From Branchiostoma floridae (lineage: Eukaryota > Chordata > Leptocardii > Amphioxiformes > Branchiostomatidae), in NCBI RefSeq assembly GCF_000003815.2, contig NC_049988.1, forward strand, positions 20,407,166 to 20,452,503: a stretch of 45,338 nt of DNA, written 5' to 3'. The translations under genes and the position numbers were made by a program. Below are positions 10,234-20,881 of this stretch, piece after piece. Below the pieces are notes generated by a model. The model saw only the letters and a program-made list of their open reading frames with translations. It was not told the origin of the DNA and made no database searches. Within the stretch, counting starts at the first letter, position 1. Each line of letters begins with the position of its first letter.

Positions 10234-12345
10234 TAGTTATTTTAGAGGATGTTATCTACTTTTATTTTTATTTTGTGATCTTCATAGCTGTCTTTCAAAT
10301 AACATGAAAGAATAAAACCTTACACAAAGACGGAACTGGATGAGGCTTGCAGTCGGCAGCCGACCGATGATGATGATGATGGAACCCACTTTGCAGTGCT
10401 GATCTTTCAATGTTAAGAAGACTTTACTAATAAAGATTGTTTTCCACAGTTCCATACATTTACATGTACTCTGCACTTCCACAGGTTACCTCCAGCAAGG
10501 AGTTTTGCAGCCTGAGTGTGAATCAGCTGACTGAGATCATCAGCCATGATAAGCTGGAAGTCAAAGAGGAGACAACAGTGTGGGAGGCTGTGGTGAGATG
10601 GCTGCAGCACAGCAGGGAGGACAGGTGGGTGTCAGGATTTTGACTTACCCCTAGAGTTCCAACATGAAATAAACAATTTTTTGACAAGTTGATGTTTTAC
10701 ACAGATGTGAGCTTTAATAACCCCTACCCTGTACCCTACAGACTGTACCACCTGCCCAGCATCCTCCCTCACATCCGCTTCAACCTGCTGACCTCAGATG
10801 ACACGGCAGTCATCTTGGAACACCCCCTGATCAAGGAGGATCCTGGGAGTTCTGAGGTTGTAAAGAATGCGGCACAGAAAGGGAACCCCAACCACAAGCC
10901 GAGATTTGGGATGATGACAGAAATGGCTCTACTTTTCTCTATAAGCGTGCACAAGTATGTTCAACATTTAAGGCCTTGAACAGTGTCATTTTATTTTTTG
11001 GGGGTCATATTTTCTTCAATATGTTCATGTTTTCTGATTCTTTTTCAAGAAAGGAACGATTTATTTTTACTTCTTCCGTTCCAATTGAATGAGGTCAATA
11101 ACATGGATTAGCCAGCTCATAGTTACTGGTGAAGTAGCGTCCGTTTTTGTGGTGAGTGGCAGGACAAACGTGATAGAGCCTTTGTGGCTGCTTTTCATAT
11201 ATATGAATGTGTTTGAGAATAAACAAAGCAGTAGTTTGTTACTGTTGGGCTATACCTTGTGAAGATTAACATCTTTGCTTTCCTTTTTGTGAGGTCACCA
11301 CTGGGCATTTTTGGGTATACATAATTGCAGTAAAACTTCCTGGCATGATTTTTGTCCAGTCCTGATTACTGTCAACAATGTTTTTTTTTCATTCTGCAGA
11401 CGCTGGGGGTCAAATGAGATGCTGTATATGAATCCGCAGGAAGGGATGTTCTTTAAGATCAGATGCAGTAACGACCCTGAAGTCGTGGCTAAAACTGTCA
11501 CCAGTGATAACGATATTTACATTCTGACTGAAGCATCAGGTTCGGAAGATGAGTTGTTCCTGTTCAAGTACAACCAAATGGACAATGAGTGGGAACAGAA
11601 GGCGTCGGTACGAAGGACCCGAGGAGACGACAGGCCAAGAGCTGAGCACCTTGTGGAAGCTGATGGACATCTTTATTACCTTGCTAGAGTTGTTGATCAA
11701 CTGGCGGGGAAAGAAGAAGTGTTCATGGCAATGGAAAGGTACAACCAGCGCACAGACCAATGGCACTCCTGTACACAACTGCAGCTAGAGGGAAGATATG
11801 GAAGATATGACCATGGGAACCAGAGTAACTCATTTGGTGTGATAAAGAGGTATAACGTAGTATCATGTGATCAGTGCATCTACGTCTTCTCAGACACAGA
11901 AATGCATCGCTACAACCCAAGCCAGAAGCTTTGGTGCAGGCTGGCCATGCCAACAACCTTTCCAGAATTAGGTATAGTCGTTGCCATGGGAACAGAGATC
12001 TTCTGTGCAGAACATCGCTTTAGCAACGTCATGGTGTACGACACAGAAACAGACAGCTGGCGTGATCATGAGCTCCCAACTGTCGATAGGGTTAATCAAG
12101 ATGACCAATATTACATTGCCTACAGTTTATTTGTGCTGGAAAATCATCTGCACGCGTTGTTGTCCTGCCGCAGTGAAACACGAATATGTGTGTATGACAG
12201 GTCTACAGCTACTTGGAGTGACGCAGCGGGACTGCCCGTTCTGCCTCCAGGACATTGGCAAAGTGCTGGTCCTTGCCCTGTGGCACGTATGTACTTGCCT
12301 TACATAAAGACAATAGTGCAACACACCCACGGGTTTAAGAAGTGA

Positions 12346-12554
12346 TTAATGATATCACAAGTATGTATCAGATTACGACTTTGCTCAGTGACTATCATTT
12401 TCGCCCCGGAGTGCATGGGAGTTGCATAAGGAACGCTTCAATGTATAATGTTAGTAAATGTTACTGAATGCACAATGAAGTTTTATATGTGCACATTTAT
12501 TCTACTCTTTACTATATCATAGATATTCAAGAATGACATTCAAAATTTCGGGTG
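12346..12554. other. Immediate 3' flank of gene 2
   Basis: About 200 bp with no coding signal. It separates the stop of gene 2 from the decayed Kelch fragment. Confidence 0.4.
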
Positions 12555-12750
12555 TTTCTGTGTATGACAAGTCTGCTGCTGCCTGGCAACACAACTAGCT
12601 ATGATTATAATGACGATGAAGAAGAATATCTTGTATGTGAGTTCTGCTGATGCCTGAAGAGACTTGTATGCCGCTTTTCCTGATAAGGAATGTTATTCGG
12701 TTGGTCGCCTGTGCCATGTGGCGCGTATATACCCACCATATCTTAAGTGC
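12555..12750 (+). pseudogene. Decayed 3' end of another Kelch exon
   Basis: Two overlapping remains of the last Kelch blade. TGTGTATGACAAGTCTGCTG (12560-12579) matches the VYDRSADAW coding motif. From 12641, TCTGCTGATGCCTGAAGAGA continues through Lys-Ala-Thr-Leu-Pro-like and [11 protein letters not shown]-like codons to about 12750. Stops and indels interrupt it. The usual 3' UTR sequence of the family (AGGATAAGGACACATAGAGT) follows at 12752. This is what is left of a further gene copy, or of the former end of gene 2. Confidence 0.7.
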
Positions 12751-13882
12751 AGGATAAGGACACATAGAGTGTAACAGCCTTGCAGGGCTGGATTGTTTAA
12801 TGATATTTTTGTTTAGATTTCAGCTTTCGAGGACTACCCCAAACTGGGATAGATCTTTTGCTACATTTGAAACAGATTGCATTTGACGGAATCCCTTCCA
12901 CAAAGTTGTGTTGCCCAATGACCTGCAAGAAGAGATGGGCGTCGACATTTGTACAATGCACATTGCTAGAAAAATGTTAACTTTTAATGTTCTTGTTTCT
13001 GAAGTTTAAAGATGATCATCTGTCCATGACAGTAAAAATGAGAACTTGTGTGGCACAGAGTCTAACAACTTTTTGATTTAATTTTGTAGCTTTTGCAGAA
13101 GAAGCTAATTGGAAACTTACATTGATATGTTTGCATATACATAATAACACGTTGTATTATTTTGATATTATAGTTTGTTACATTTGTTCGGTAGAAAGCC
13201 AGCTGCGCACATTTATGCGGTTAGAACTAGTTTATAAATCTTCAATTTCCATTAAAAATATATATGTATACTTTTGTATCATTTCTATTCTAACAATAAA
13301 TATCTATTGATAAACACAATGGGTCATTCTTTAGTTAAGCGGCTATTTGTTTTAAAGGCCAATCGTACTTTGAAGAGATCAATAGATGATGATTTTATGA
13401 TTTGTATCGTGATACCTCTTGTGACAGCATTTCTGTTACATTTAACTTCCCCAGATACATTTCTAGGATGAAAAATAACATGCCCCTATTTATTGCATAA
13501 AGGTATCAATGTGGTTTCATCTCTATTTTCCTTCAAAGCTACTCCGGCATCATACATACAAAAGACTTAGACTTTGGTCAATAAAGTTGACATTATATAA
13601 TATTCAAGGAAAGATAGCAACCGAGACGTACTATACTTCATCCACAGGCCCAACATCTCAACTGTATAATGTTACATAGACTCACACAGCCAAAAGTACT
13701 AAAACATTGCGAAAACTCTTTGTAACATAGTTTTCCCGTCAGTGGTACATATTGCAGTATTTCTTATCTTCTTTGCGGTAGGTGACCAACATCGACGAGC
13801 CGATGGATCTGTCACACTGTTGAGTTGAGTCAGGTCAGAGGTCAGGTCACTAATGAATGATAAGGACATGTCGTAGTTTCAT
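12751..13882. other. 3' UTR-like and intergenic DNA after gene 2
   Basis: No gene seen. It carries a family 3' UTR block (from 12752), the repeat shared with 8317-8430 (12932-13040), the AACAATAAATATCT end motif near 13292, and an intergenic stretch with CAGGCCCAACATCTCAACT (13644-13662) that also recurs, with changes, upstream of several other copies. Confidence 0.5.
13295..13300 (+). terminator. Putative polyadenylation signal, gene 2 unit
   Basis: AATAAA in the context GTATCATTTCTATTCTAACAATAAATAT, shared with the 3' ends of other copies. About 950 bp after the stop of gene 2. Confidence 0.45.
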
Positions 13883-15128
13883 GGTGATCATTAGCCTCCT
13901 TCACCGGCCTCTCTGGGAAGCTTGGCAATTTTTTTTGGGGGGGGGGGGAGGCGGTAGGTCGATTCGCGATTTTTAACCGGGAATATGCCGGGAAAGGAAT
14001 ATATATGCCGGGAAAGGAATATACACCGGAAAGCTTGTACGGGCTAGGCGAAATTGGCTTCCCAGTAGGCCTGCTACTCTTCGGTATCTACAAAGCCCTA
14101 TTAAAAAACACTTATCACCATTTGGTATGGATGTGCGAACTTCCCGTCATAAACGCGTCCAGCACTAGTGCACTGGCAGCCCGGCACACACCCCGTTGCG
14201 CGATGACCCGTAACTTTGTAACGGTCGTCGGGTCACGCATTTCAAAACACGGCTCATTTGAAAACGAGTACTTAGCGTAGAAAAACTCCGCTGAAACTTC
14301 CCATCATGTACGAAAGAGCTTCCCCGAGTTGAGGGAAGGACTATCCCTGGCCATTGCTGTGGTCTGCGAAGGCAATGATTGTTTTGTTGGCCTTGCTACA
14401 GGCCAAGGCAAGTCGCTCTGCTATCAGATTTTGCCGTCGATTGCCAGAGAACTCACCATGGTCATCGTCATCTCGCCACTTCATGCCCTTGTTGCTGATC
14501 AGGCAAGGCTTGTTTGCACTACGTGTGGGAAATCGTTTTTTGTATTTTTCGAGATCGAGCGACCGTCTTTTTACGGCTCTCGCCCCCCTCCCCATTCAGA
14601 TTGCCGGTCGGATCGTCGATGGTGTATGAAAGTATGTTTTAAACCCACTGGAAAAAATGTTTTACACTGATCTGAAATGTAAGTTTTGCACGTGTATCAA
14701 TTATTCAAACTGTTGTATCAATTATTGTAACTCTGGAAGTGACAAAGGCAGGCAGCGTGTGCACGGTTTCCGGTAACGTTACGTAGGTTTGTGGCACGCT
14801 TCGGGGTGGCCGTGCACTATTAACGTTGAAGTGTGAATTACTTCTCGCGGCAGTGTGAATAACTTCTCGCGAATACATTAATTGGCCGTCTGAAAGGCAT
14901 TCTTAATCATTATTGCGTTTGTAGATACCGAAGAGTAGCAGGCCTCCTGGGAAGCCAATTTCGCCTAGCCCGTACAAGCTTTCCGGTGTATATTCCTTTC
15001 CCGGCATATATTCCTTTCCCGGCATATTCCCGGTTAAAAATCGGGAATCGACCTACCGCCTCCCCCCCCCCCCCAAAAAAAATTGCCAAGCTTCCCAGAG
15101 AGGCCGGTGAAGGAGGCTAGGTGATCAT
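13883..15128. mobile_element. Mutator-like element with long TIRs and 9-bp target duplication
   Basis: The element proper is 13892-15119 (1228 bp). Its ~200-bp terminal inverted repeats (13892-14094 and 14918-15119) are almost identical, start TAGCCTCCTTCACCGGCC and include a G/C homopolymer and two GCCGGGAAAGGAATAT repeats. It is flanked by a direct repeat GGTGATCAT (13883-13891 and 15120-15128). Long TIRs with a 9-bp duplication point to the Mutator (MULE) superfamily; no transposase is present. The near identity of the arms suggests a fairly recent insertion. The interior holds a RecQ-helicase-like fragment. Confidence 0.75.
14329..14520 (+). pseudogene. RecQ-type helicase fragment captured in the Mutator-like element
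   Basis: The frame encodes NDCFVGLATGQGKSLCYQ, a RecQ-like motif I (Walker A; family form is roughly TGxGKSxCYQ), followed about 20 residues later by MVIVISPLHALVADQ, which corresponds to motif Ia (ISPLxALMxDQ). It begins with an REGLSLAIAVVCEGND segment that fits the region upstream of motif I. Motif II (DExH) and the rest are absent, and the open frame after about 14520 looks unrelated. This is a fragment of a RecQ helicase N-terminal lobe, not a working enzyme. Confidence 0.7.
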
Positions 15129-15145
15129 AAGGTATGCTGAAGTAG

Positions 15146-15451
15146 TTAGTTTAGATGAGCCATCTTTTCCCTGAAGGCTGCTATTGACGGCACGGTTACT
15201 GTCTCTGCGGGTAATGAATTCCATTCCAGAATTGTTCTTGGGAAGAAACTCATTTGTCTATATGTAGTTCTGCAACGAGGGATGACATAGGTCAAGGGAT
15301 GTACGTTTCTTGTAAGTCGAGTTTGTCGCTTTACGGTAGGGGGGCTATTCGTGTTGACAGTTACGATTCCGTGATGGATCTTGAAAAAGGTAATGAGTCT
15401 GGCCCTTTTCCTTCTTTGTTGCAATGTTTCCCACTGGAGACTTTCTAACAT
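15146..15451 (-). pseudogene. LINE reverse-transcriptase C-terminal remnant
   Basis: Minus-strand frame of 101 codons. It carries the pattern found after the RT thumb in CR1/L2/Jockey-like LINEs: LQWETLQQRRKRARLITFFK, then YRQMSFFPRTILEWNSLPAE and a final AFREKM. It is 5' truncated and lies between the Mutator-like element and the promoter of gene 3. Not a host gene. Confidence 0.8.
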
Positions 15452-15492
15452 TTCTTATTTAAAACTTTTAGTAGGAACTGGGAACCTTTCTC

Positions 15493-15587
15493 TCTCGAGA
15501 GATGAAGATAGATCTCATACTGCTACATTATGTGGGTGATCAGTGACTCACTGCCTTTTGACCCTGGGTCATACCATTATCATCAAC
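15493..15587 (+). promoter_or_regulatory. Conserved upstream region of gene 3
   Basis: Palindromic TCTCGAGA followed by GATGA (15493-15505), then CTGCTACATTATGTGGGTGA (15530-15549), then TTTGACCCTGGGTCA (15557-15571), a perfect everted TGACCC/GGGTCA pair with a 1-bp spacer. Confidence 0.55.
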
Positions 15588-18486
15588 ATGGCCGCCGCAG
15601 ACCAAAAACCCCACGTCAGCGCAGTTCATCCTCGTTCCTACCAAGACGAGAGCTATCTGCACGGTTTTCTTGGAACTGTGGGTGACTTACAGAAGGATGG
15701 GGCTTTTCAAGACGTCGTCCTTGAAGTCGAGGGCCGGCGGTTTCCCTGCCATCGGCTTGTTCTGTCCGCGGCTAGCCCCTACTTCAGGGCCATGTTTACA
15801 AGTGACATGGCGGAAAGTCGTCAGAAGACGGTTGTTTTACAGGTAGGGTTGGCGTGACGTGTGGTTAGACTAGAGTATGTATAACAGGTAACATATTAAG
15901 ATGTAGCGTATTACAGAGAAGGTGTAAAACAGGTGAATCCCATTTTTTACCCATCTTCCCTTTGATGTGCCCCCCTCCCCACCTACTACTAGTTAATATT
16001 GACCTCTTTGGTATTTAGGGGTTAAAGGTCAACTTTGCTGGTCAAGAATGAGTGCATTGGTATCAGAAACACTTTTTATGTATGAATAATAAAGATTATG
16101 TGTCTATGAAATTGGGATTGAAAACTTTACCTTCATTATAATAAAAGAAATATATGTACCTTGAAAATGATACCTTATGTGTTGAGCATTTGAGCATTGT
16201 TATATTATTTTGTTCTGCAGGGTTTGGATGCAGGCATGTTTTGGGAGATTCTGAGTTACATATACTCTGGAACCCTCCATGTGTCCCTGGACAAAGTGCA
16301 GCCCCTGTACCAGGCAGCTGACCTCCTCCAACTGGACTATGTGAGAGACACCTGCAGCAGCTACATGGCCATGAACGTGGAGCGCTCCACCTGTGTGGAC
16401 CAGTACAAGTTTGCTGATGTTTTCTCCATTGACATTGTCCGAAAAGCTTGTCTGCAGTTGATCCATAGAAACTTTGTTGAGGTGGGTCTGAATAATTCTG
16501 AATTTAAGTTCGCGGAGATTTAATTTTGGGTAGCCCGAATGGACTTTTCACAGTGGTTTTAATTTTTGGGTAGCACCATGCACTTTACTCTCTCACTGCC
16601 ATAATAAAATGTTCACGGTGGTTTTAAGTTCGCGTTTAAGCGGACGGCGCAAAAACTGCGAACATTAAACCACCGCGAATGTTTCTGCGTTTACAGTATT
16701 TTACTAGTAGGTCACTACACTGTATAAATTCCTCTTATACAAGGGTGGTCGGAGTCTGTCATAAGAGTTTATAAAAATGACTTTGTACATTAAAAACTTC
16801 TACAGTTCCCTTCCTTGTGTAAGAGAGTGAGAGGTATTATAGAAAAACAATATAAAATAGAATACCACTTTCAGTGTTATTTTGTGAGTTTAACAAGGTC
16901 TTAACCAGCCAGTACCAATATCAATGAAATTGTATTTTTCTCAATGCCATATCATGTACTCTGCACCTCCACAGGTTGCCTCCAGTGATGAGTTCTGCAG
17001 CCTGAGTGTGAATCAGCTGACTGAGATCATCAGCCACGATGAGCTGGATGTTGAAGAGGAGACAACAGTGTATGGGGTTGTACTGAGATGGGTACAGCAC
17101 AGCAAGGAGGATAGGTAAGTAAAAGGTTGTTTTTAATGACATAACATTCAAGAATTTTCAACAGCAATGTATAGAATGTCTCCTAAATCCACCTGTACCC
17201 TGTACCCTACAGACTGCACCACCTACCCAGCATCCTTCCTCACATCCGCTTCAACCTGCTGACCTCAGACGACAAGGCAGCCATCTTGGAACACCCCCTG
17301 GTCACGGAGTATCCTGGGAGTTCTGACTACATCAGGAATGCAGTACAGAATGGGAACCCCAACCAGAACCCGAGGGTTGGGCTTACCATGGAGATGGCTC
17401 TTCTGTTCAGTACAGAACCTGGGTCAGTAAATACCTTTCTCTTTTGCCTGTCTTTCCATGTCATTAACAGTAATGTACTAGTACTGAAGCCTTGAATTCT
17501 GCAAGGTTAGACTTGATATCATTAGTAGTGCATGCTGTGACTTTCGCCTCATCCTTTAGAAAACGTTTGGCTTTGTTGTCCAGTATCTCTGGAGTTTGCA
17601 ATGTATTTTATTCCTTTCCAGTTCCAATGAGATCCTCTTCATGAACCCTCAGGAAGGAAAGTACATCAGCTGTAGTTACAACCCTGAGGGCCTCCCTGAT
17701 TCCTCTGCCATGACAGTCACCACTGATAACAACATTTACATCCTGGAAACTAAAGAATTAGAGAACGAAAATCAGCTGTCCCTGTATAACCGATACAACC
17801 ATGCAAAGAATCTGTGGGAAAATGAGGCTATGTCCTCAGTATGTAAGTGGCCGGGAAAGTTCAAACCCAACAACCCCCTTGTTGAAGTTAATGGGATTTT
17901 GTACCACATTGCTGGTGTTAGAAATATGTATTGGTTGCAGATGAGAAAGTACAACTGGCACACGAACCAGTGGCAGGATTGTGCAGAGTTGAGACTTGAC
18001 GATACCGACCGGTACAGTGCCGTATTGCCCTGCGGCGCACAACTCTATTTCCTCACAAGGGAGGCATTGCATTGCTATGACCCAAGGGAGGACAAATGGA
18101 GTAAGCGGACAGCACCTTGGGTTATTTATGAAGTCGATACAGCCGTTGTCATGGGAACAGAGATTTTCTGCACAGATTGTGAATTCACCCAGACTATGGT
18201 GTACGACACAGAGTCAGACTGTTGGCAGAAACTGCCGGGCTGGGAGTCGCTGCATGTAGATGAATCTGATATTGATCTTTGTCTAATTTTTTTTGCACTG
18301 GAGAACCAGCTGCACGTATTGTTAAGTTATAATAATGAGTTCGAAGATGTATATCGAGTATATGTGTACGACAGGTCTGCTGATACCTGGAGAGACTTGA
18401 AGGCCACCCTGCCAAATAAGAGTTATGCAATGTATGGTTCTCATCCTGTGGCACGTATTTCCCTACCGTATCTTAATGGGGAATAA
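15588..18486 (+). CDS. Kelch-like protein, array gene 3
   Basis: Exons 15588-15842, 16221-16481, 16975-17114, 17213-17422, 17622-18486; 576 aa, open throughout. N-terminus reads QKPH with KDGAFQ at residues 36-41, the variant shared with gene 8 and in part with gene 5. Exon 2 has CVDQYKF in place of CVDLYKF and ends LQLIHRNFVE, like gene 5. In the BACK part, VYGVVLRW and NPNQNPRVGLTMEMA depart from the array consensus. Exon 4 ends with a longer STEPG-coding tail before the Kelch exon. The Kelch exon is shorter than most; blade cores include RYNHAKNLWE, KYNWHTNQWQD, CYDPREDKWS and [11 protein letters not shown]. Conserved upstream and intron-1 elements are present, so the copy is probably active. 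Confidence 0.87.
15968..16036 (+). promoter_or_regulatory. Conserved intron-1 block with DR1-like motif (gene 3)
   Basis: GCCCCCCTCCCCACCTA followed by GGTATTTAGGGGTTAAAGGT; the DR1-like GGGTTAAAGGTCA lies at 16019-16031. Confidence 0.5.
16490..16700. repeat. Probable MITE in intron 2 of gene 3
   Basis: Shows TTTAAGTTCGCG twice (16503, 16625) and, inverted near the other end, CGCGAATGTTTCTGCGTTTA (16675-16694). The mix of GGTGGTTTTAA and its complement TTAAACCACC marks a hairpin-like miniature element. Ends and target duplication are not resolved. Confidence 0.45.
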
Positions 18487-18532
18487 AAAATTCCTTACCC
18501 ATTTGAGCGTTGATATGCAGGATACGGACCCA
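18487..18532 (+). other. Start of gene 3 3' UTR
   Basis: Contains TTGATATGCAGGATACGGAC, a form of the GTGCAGGATAAGGACACA block that follows the stop in most copies. Confidence 0.4.
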
Positions 18533-18902
18533 TTAGATTACTTTGTACTGCATTGAATAATTAGAAAAAGAAAATTGATGTTTGATAAAAACGTTGCTTC
18601 TTTAACATTCTTGAGGTATATTTTATGCCCAGCAAGATGTTCTGTGTCAGACACCATACCCTTTATATGTCTTTCGCGGTTATTGCTCATTTATTGTAGT
18701 TTCAGGCAGCAGGACTCTTAGGTTACTTTGTACTGCATTGAATACTATGAAGAGCACTTTGATGTTTGGTAAAAACGTCGCTTCTCTATCATTGATGAGG
18801 ATATTTCATGACCAGCAATATGTTCTGTGTCTTATTATGAACAGACACCATACTCTGTATACACCTGTCGCGTTTATTGTTCATATATTCTATTTTCACT
18901 CC
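18533..18902 (+). repeat. Tandem duplication, about 185 bp, in gene 3 3' region
   Basis: Unit A starts at 18533 (TTAGATTACTTTGTACTGCA) and unit B at 18718 (TTAGGTTACTTTGTACTGCA). Both continue through GATGTTTG(A/G)TAAAAACG and ATGTTCTGTGTC, with scattered differences and small indels. Confidence 0.75.
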
Positions 18903-19549
18903 CTTAGTAAAATTAACTTTGCGTATTTTTTATCGATTACCTAGAATGTTAGTCTGACTAAGTTACACGCCTACTGGTTAGGCCATTACGGTCTTCATAA
19001 AGCTCAGGACTTTTCCTTTAGAGTCTAAATGAAAGTTACACATGTTTATTAAGATTGTACTTGTTTTTGAATAGACTTTGAATAGACTTAATATAATCAT
19101 CACTAACACGAGATTGGTATTTAACCATATTTACACCAGTTTATGTTTCCATTTACAATGCATATCTTTTTTGTATCATTTTAAAAACAATAAATATCAT
19201 CTGATACAAAAAGTCGTCCATTCGCCAAGTGATATTTTGTTTAATGCTCGTTGTAGAGGTACGCACAGGTTGACGTCACACTTAAAGAAAGATACAGAAA
19301 TGCGTAACATAAAATTTGGTCCAATATTAAGCCATCAGCAGGCCCAACATCTGATTACTTAATGACGTTACCCAAATTCACATCCATGGCTAGCCCTTGA
19401 TATTAGCCTCCGGCTAGTTTGGTAGCCCTGGCTGTATTTTTATCTATACAGCCGAATAAATCAAATCACTTTCTGCCAAGACGTGACAACATACGTACCT
19501 CCATACCTAATCCCTTAAATTCCAGGTCGTTGGGGGGCAAAGTGGCTAT
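18903..19549. other. Gene 3 3' end and spacer before gene 4
   Basis: Holds the conserved 3'-end motif near 19189 and the upstream block CAGCAGGCCCAACATCTGAT (about 19335-19354). The promoter, BTB exons and exon 3 of the next copy, expected here, are missing; only an exon-4 remnant begins near 19550. Confidence 0.5.
19189..19194 (+). terminator. Putative polyadenylation signal, gene 3
   Basis: AATAAA in TTGTATCATTTTAAAAACAATAAATAT, about 700 bp after the stop; the GTATCATTTT-AACAATAAA context recurs in other copies. Confidence 0.5.
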
Positions 19550-20881
19550 GAAGACACGGCGGCCATCTTGGAACACTCCTTGGTCAAGCAGGATCGTGGG
19601 AGCTGTGAGGTCATTAAGGACATCTTATTACAGAGAGAGAATTTCAACATGAAACCAAGGCTTGGGATGACAACGGAAATGGTTATGCTATCTGATATAG
19701 AGTATGTACACACTTCTTCGCTTGGTTTTTCATGATTATGTCGGTAACAATCTTAGCGAAATGCCATTCCATACTTTGTGTTCCTACAATACAACTTCCA
19801 CATTGTCAGTCATATAGGTAACCTCTGAATGTTATTCACACTTACACTTTATACGAACTTTTCTCTGAGTCTGCAAGGCTTGATTTGATTGATGCAATTT
19901 GTACATGTTATGATACATAGAACTTTTCCAATCAGTTTCATTGACAGTCTATGATGTATTTGTTTCAGGTCAGAAGACCTCCTGTACATGAATCCTCGGA
20001 AAGGGACGTACATCACCTGCAGTTATGACTACCTCCCAGCTTCCACGGGCATGACAGTCACAACTGATAACAACATTTATATGCTGGAAAATGAGGGGGA
20101 GGATTACGATAATTTGGCAATTTTTAAGTACAACCATGCAGAGAATATGTGGGGGCATGATGGTATGTCCGCAGTATCTGAATTCCCAAATGAAGGCGCA
20201 GGATTCCTTGTTGAAGTTGATCGGATTTTATATTACGTTTCTACTGATCGCGGAGAAGACATTGGATTGGTACGGATAAGAAAGTACAATCGGCACGCGG
20301 ACCAGTGGCAGGAGTGTTCACAGCTGCAACTTGACATAGCAGTCGATGAAAGCTTGGCGTTATCCTGTGGTACACACCTCTATTTTATCATGAGGTCAGT
20401 AATGCATTGCTACGACCCAAGCCAGAACTGTTGGTGCGATTGCACCCCACCCAATCTTACAGCTCGTTTCTCACATTTCACAGCTGTTGCCATAGGAACA
20501 GAGATCTTCTGCACAGCTTTTCAATTCACTCAGACTATGGTGTACGACACACAGTCAGACTGCTGGCAGAAACTGCAAGGCTGGACAAACCCAGAAGCCC
20601 TTAGTGTCAGTCATCTTCCCAGTCTTTTCGTACTGGAGAACCAGCTGCACATATTGTTGAAGGTCTATGGCAAACACGGAACGTGCAACTATCTGGTATA
20701 TGTGTACGACAGGTCTGCTGATGCCTGGAGAGACTTAAAGGCCACCCTGCCTAATAAGGAGTATTATGCACCAGCTCCCATGTGCCCTGTGGCACGTATA
20801 TACGTACCATATCTTAAAGGGGCGCAAAAACACATCACTTCTTACGCTTTTCAGGTTAATTTGCAGGATAAAAATGCATAG
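19550..20881 (+). pseudogene. Kelch-like gene 4, lacking exons 1-3
   Basis: Only part of exon 4 (about 19550-19702) and exon 5 (19969-20881) remain. The exon-4 remnant reads [14 protein letters not shown] to MTTEMVMLSDIE and keeps a phase-2 donor at 19703. Its 5' part is lost, and the nearest AG upstream (19523-19524) does not give the right frame. Exon 5 is fully open, with blade cores KYNHAENMW, KYNRHADQWQE, CYDPSQNCW and VYDTQSDCWQK. The family stop after YLKGA has become a Gln codon (GCGCAAAAAC instead of GCATAAAAAC), so the frame runs 18 more residues through former 3' UTR to TAG at 20881. With no promoter or BTB it is a pseudogene, unless exon 5 is spliced to gene 3, whose exon 4 has the matching phase. 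Confidence 0.75.

Larger units (their letters stand above)
9128..12345 (+). pseudogene. Kelch-like gene 2, start region disrupted
   Basis: Exons 9128-9387, 9860-10120, 10485-10624, 10742-10954, 11400-12345. Exons 2-5 are open and in the normal frame, with good splice sites. In exon 1 the pentamer CCACG is duplicated at 9151-9160. From the family ATG at 9128 translation therefore leaves the BTB frame, and after splicing it would stop at TAG 9891-9893. The BTB frame itself is open upstream to ATGs at 9016 and 9043, which lie in the neighbouring transposon; using them would give about 643 or 634 aa with a foreign N-terminus. The upstream GTGGGTAATCAGT block is missing, but TTTGACCTTGGGTCA remains. 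The Kelch exon is among the most divergent in the array. Either a young pseudogene or a gene with a new start; RNA data would decide. Confidence 0.7.

Noticed and set aside
14341-14595. Minus-strand frame over the RecQ-like fragment
   Set aside because: The plus strand has clear RecQ motifs; the minus frame is a shadow.
19524-19549. AG at 19523-19524 as acceptor giving gene 4 a complete exon 4
   Set aside because: In the array phase this acceptor reads out of the BACK frame; the sequence before about 19550 does not match exon 4 of the other copies.
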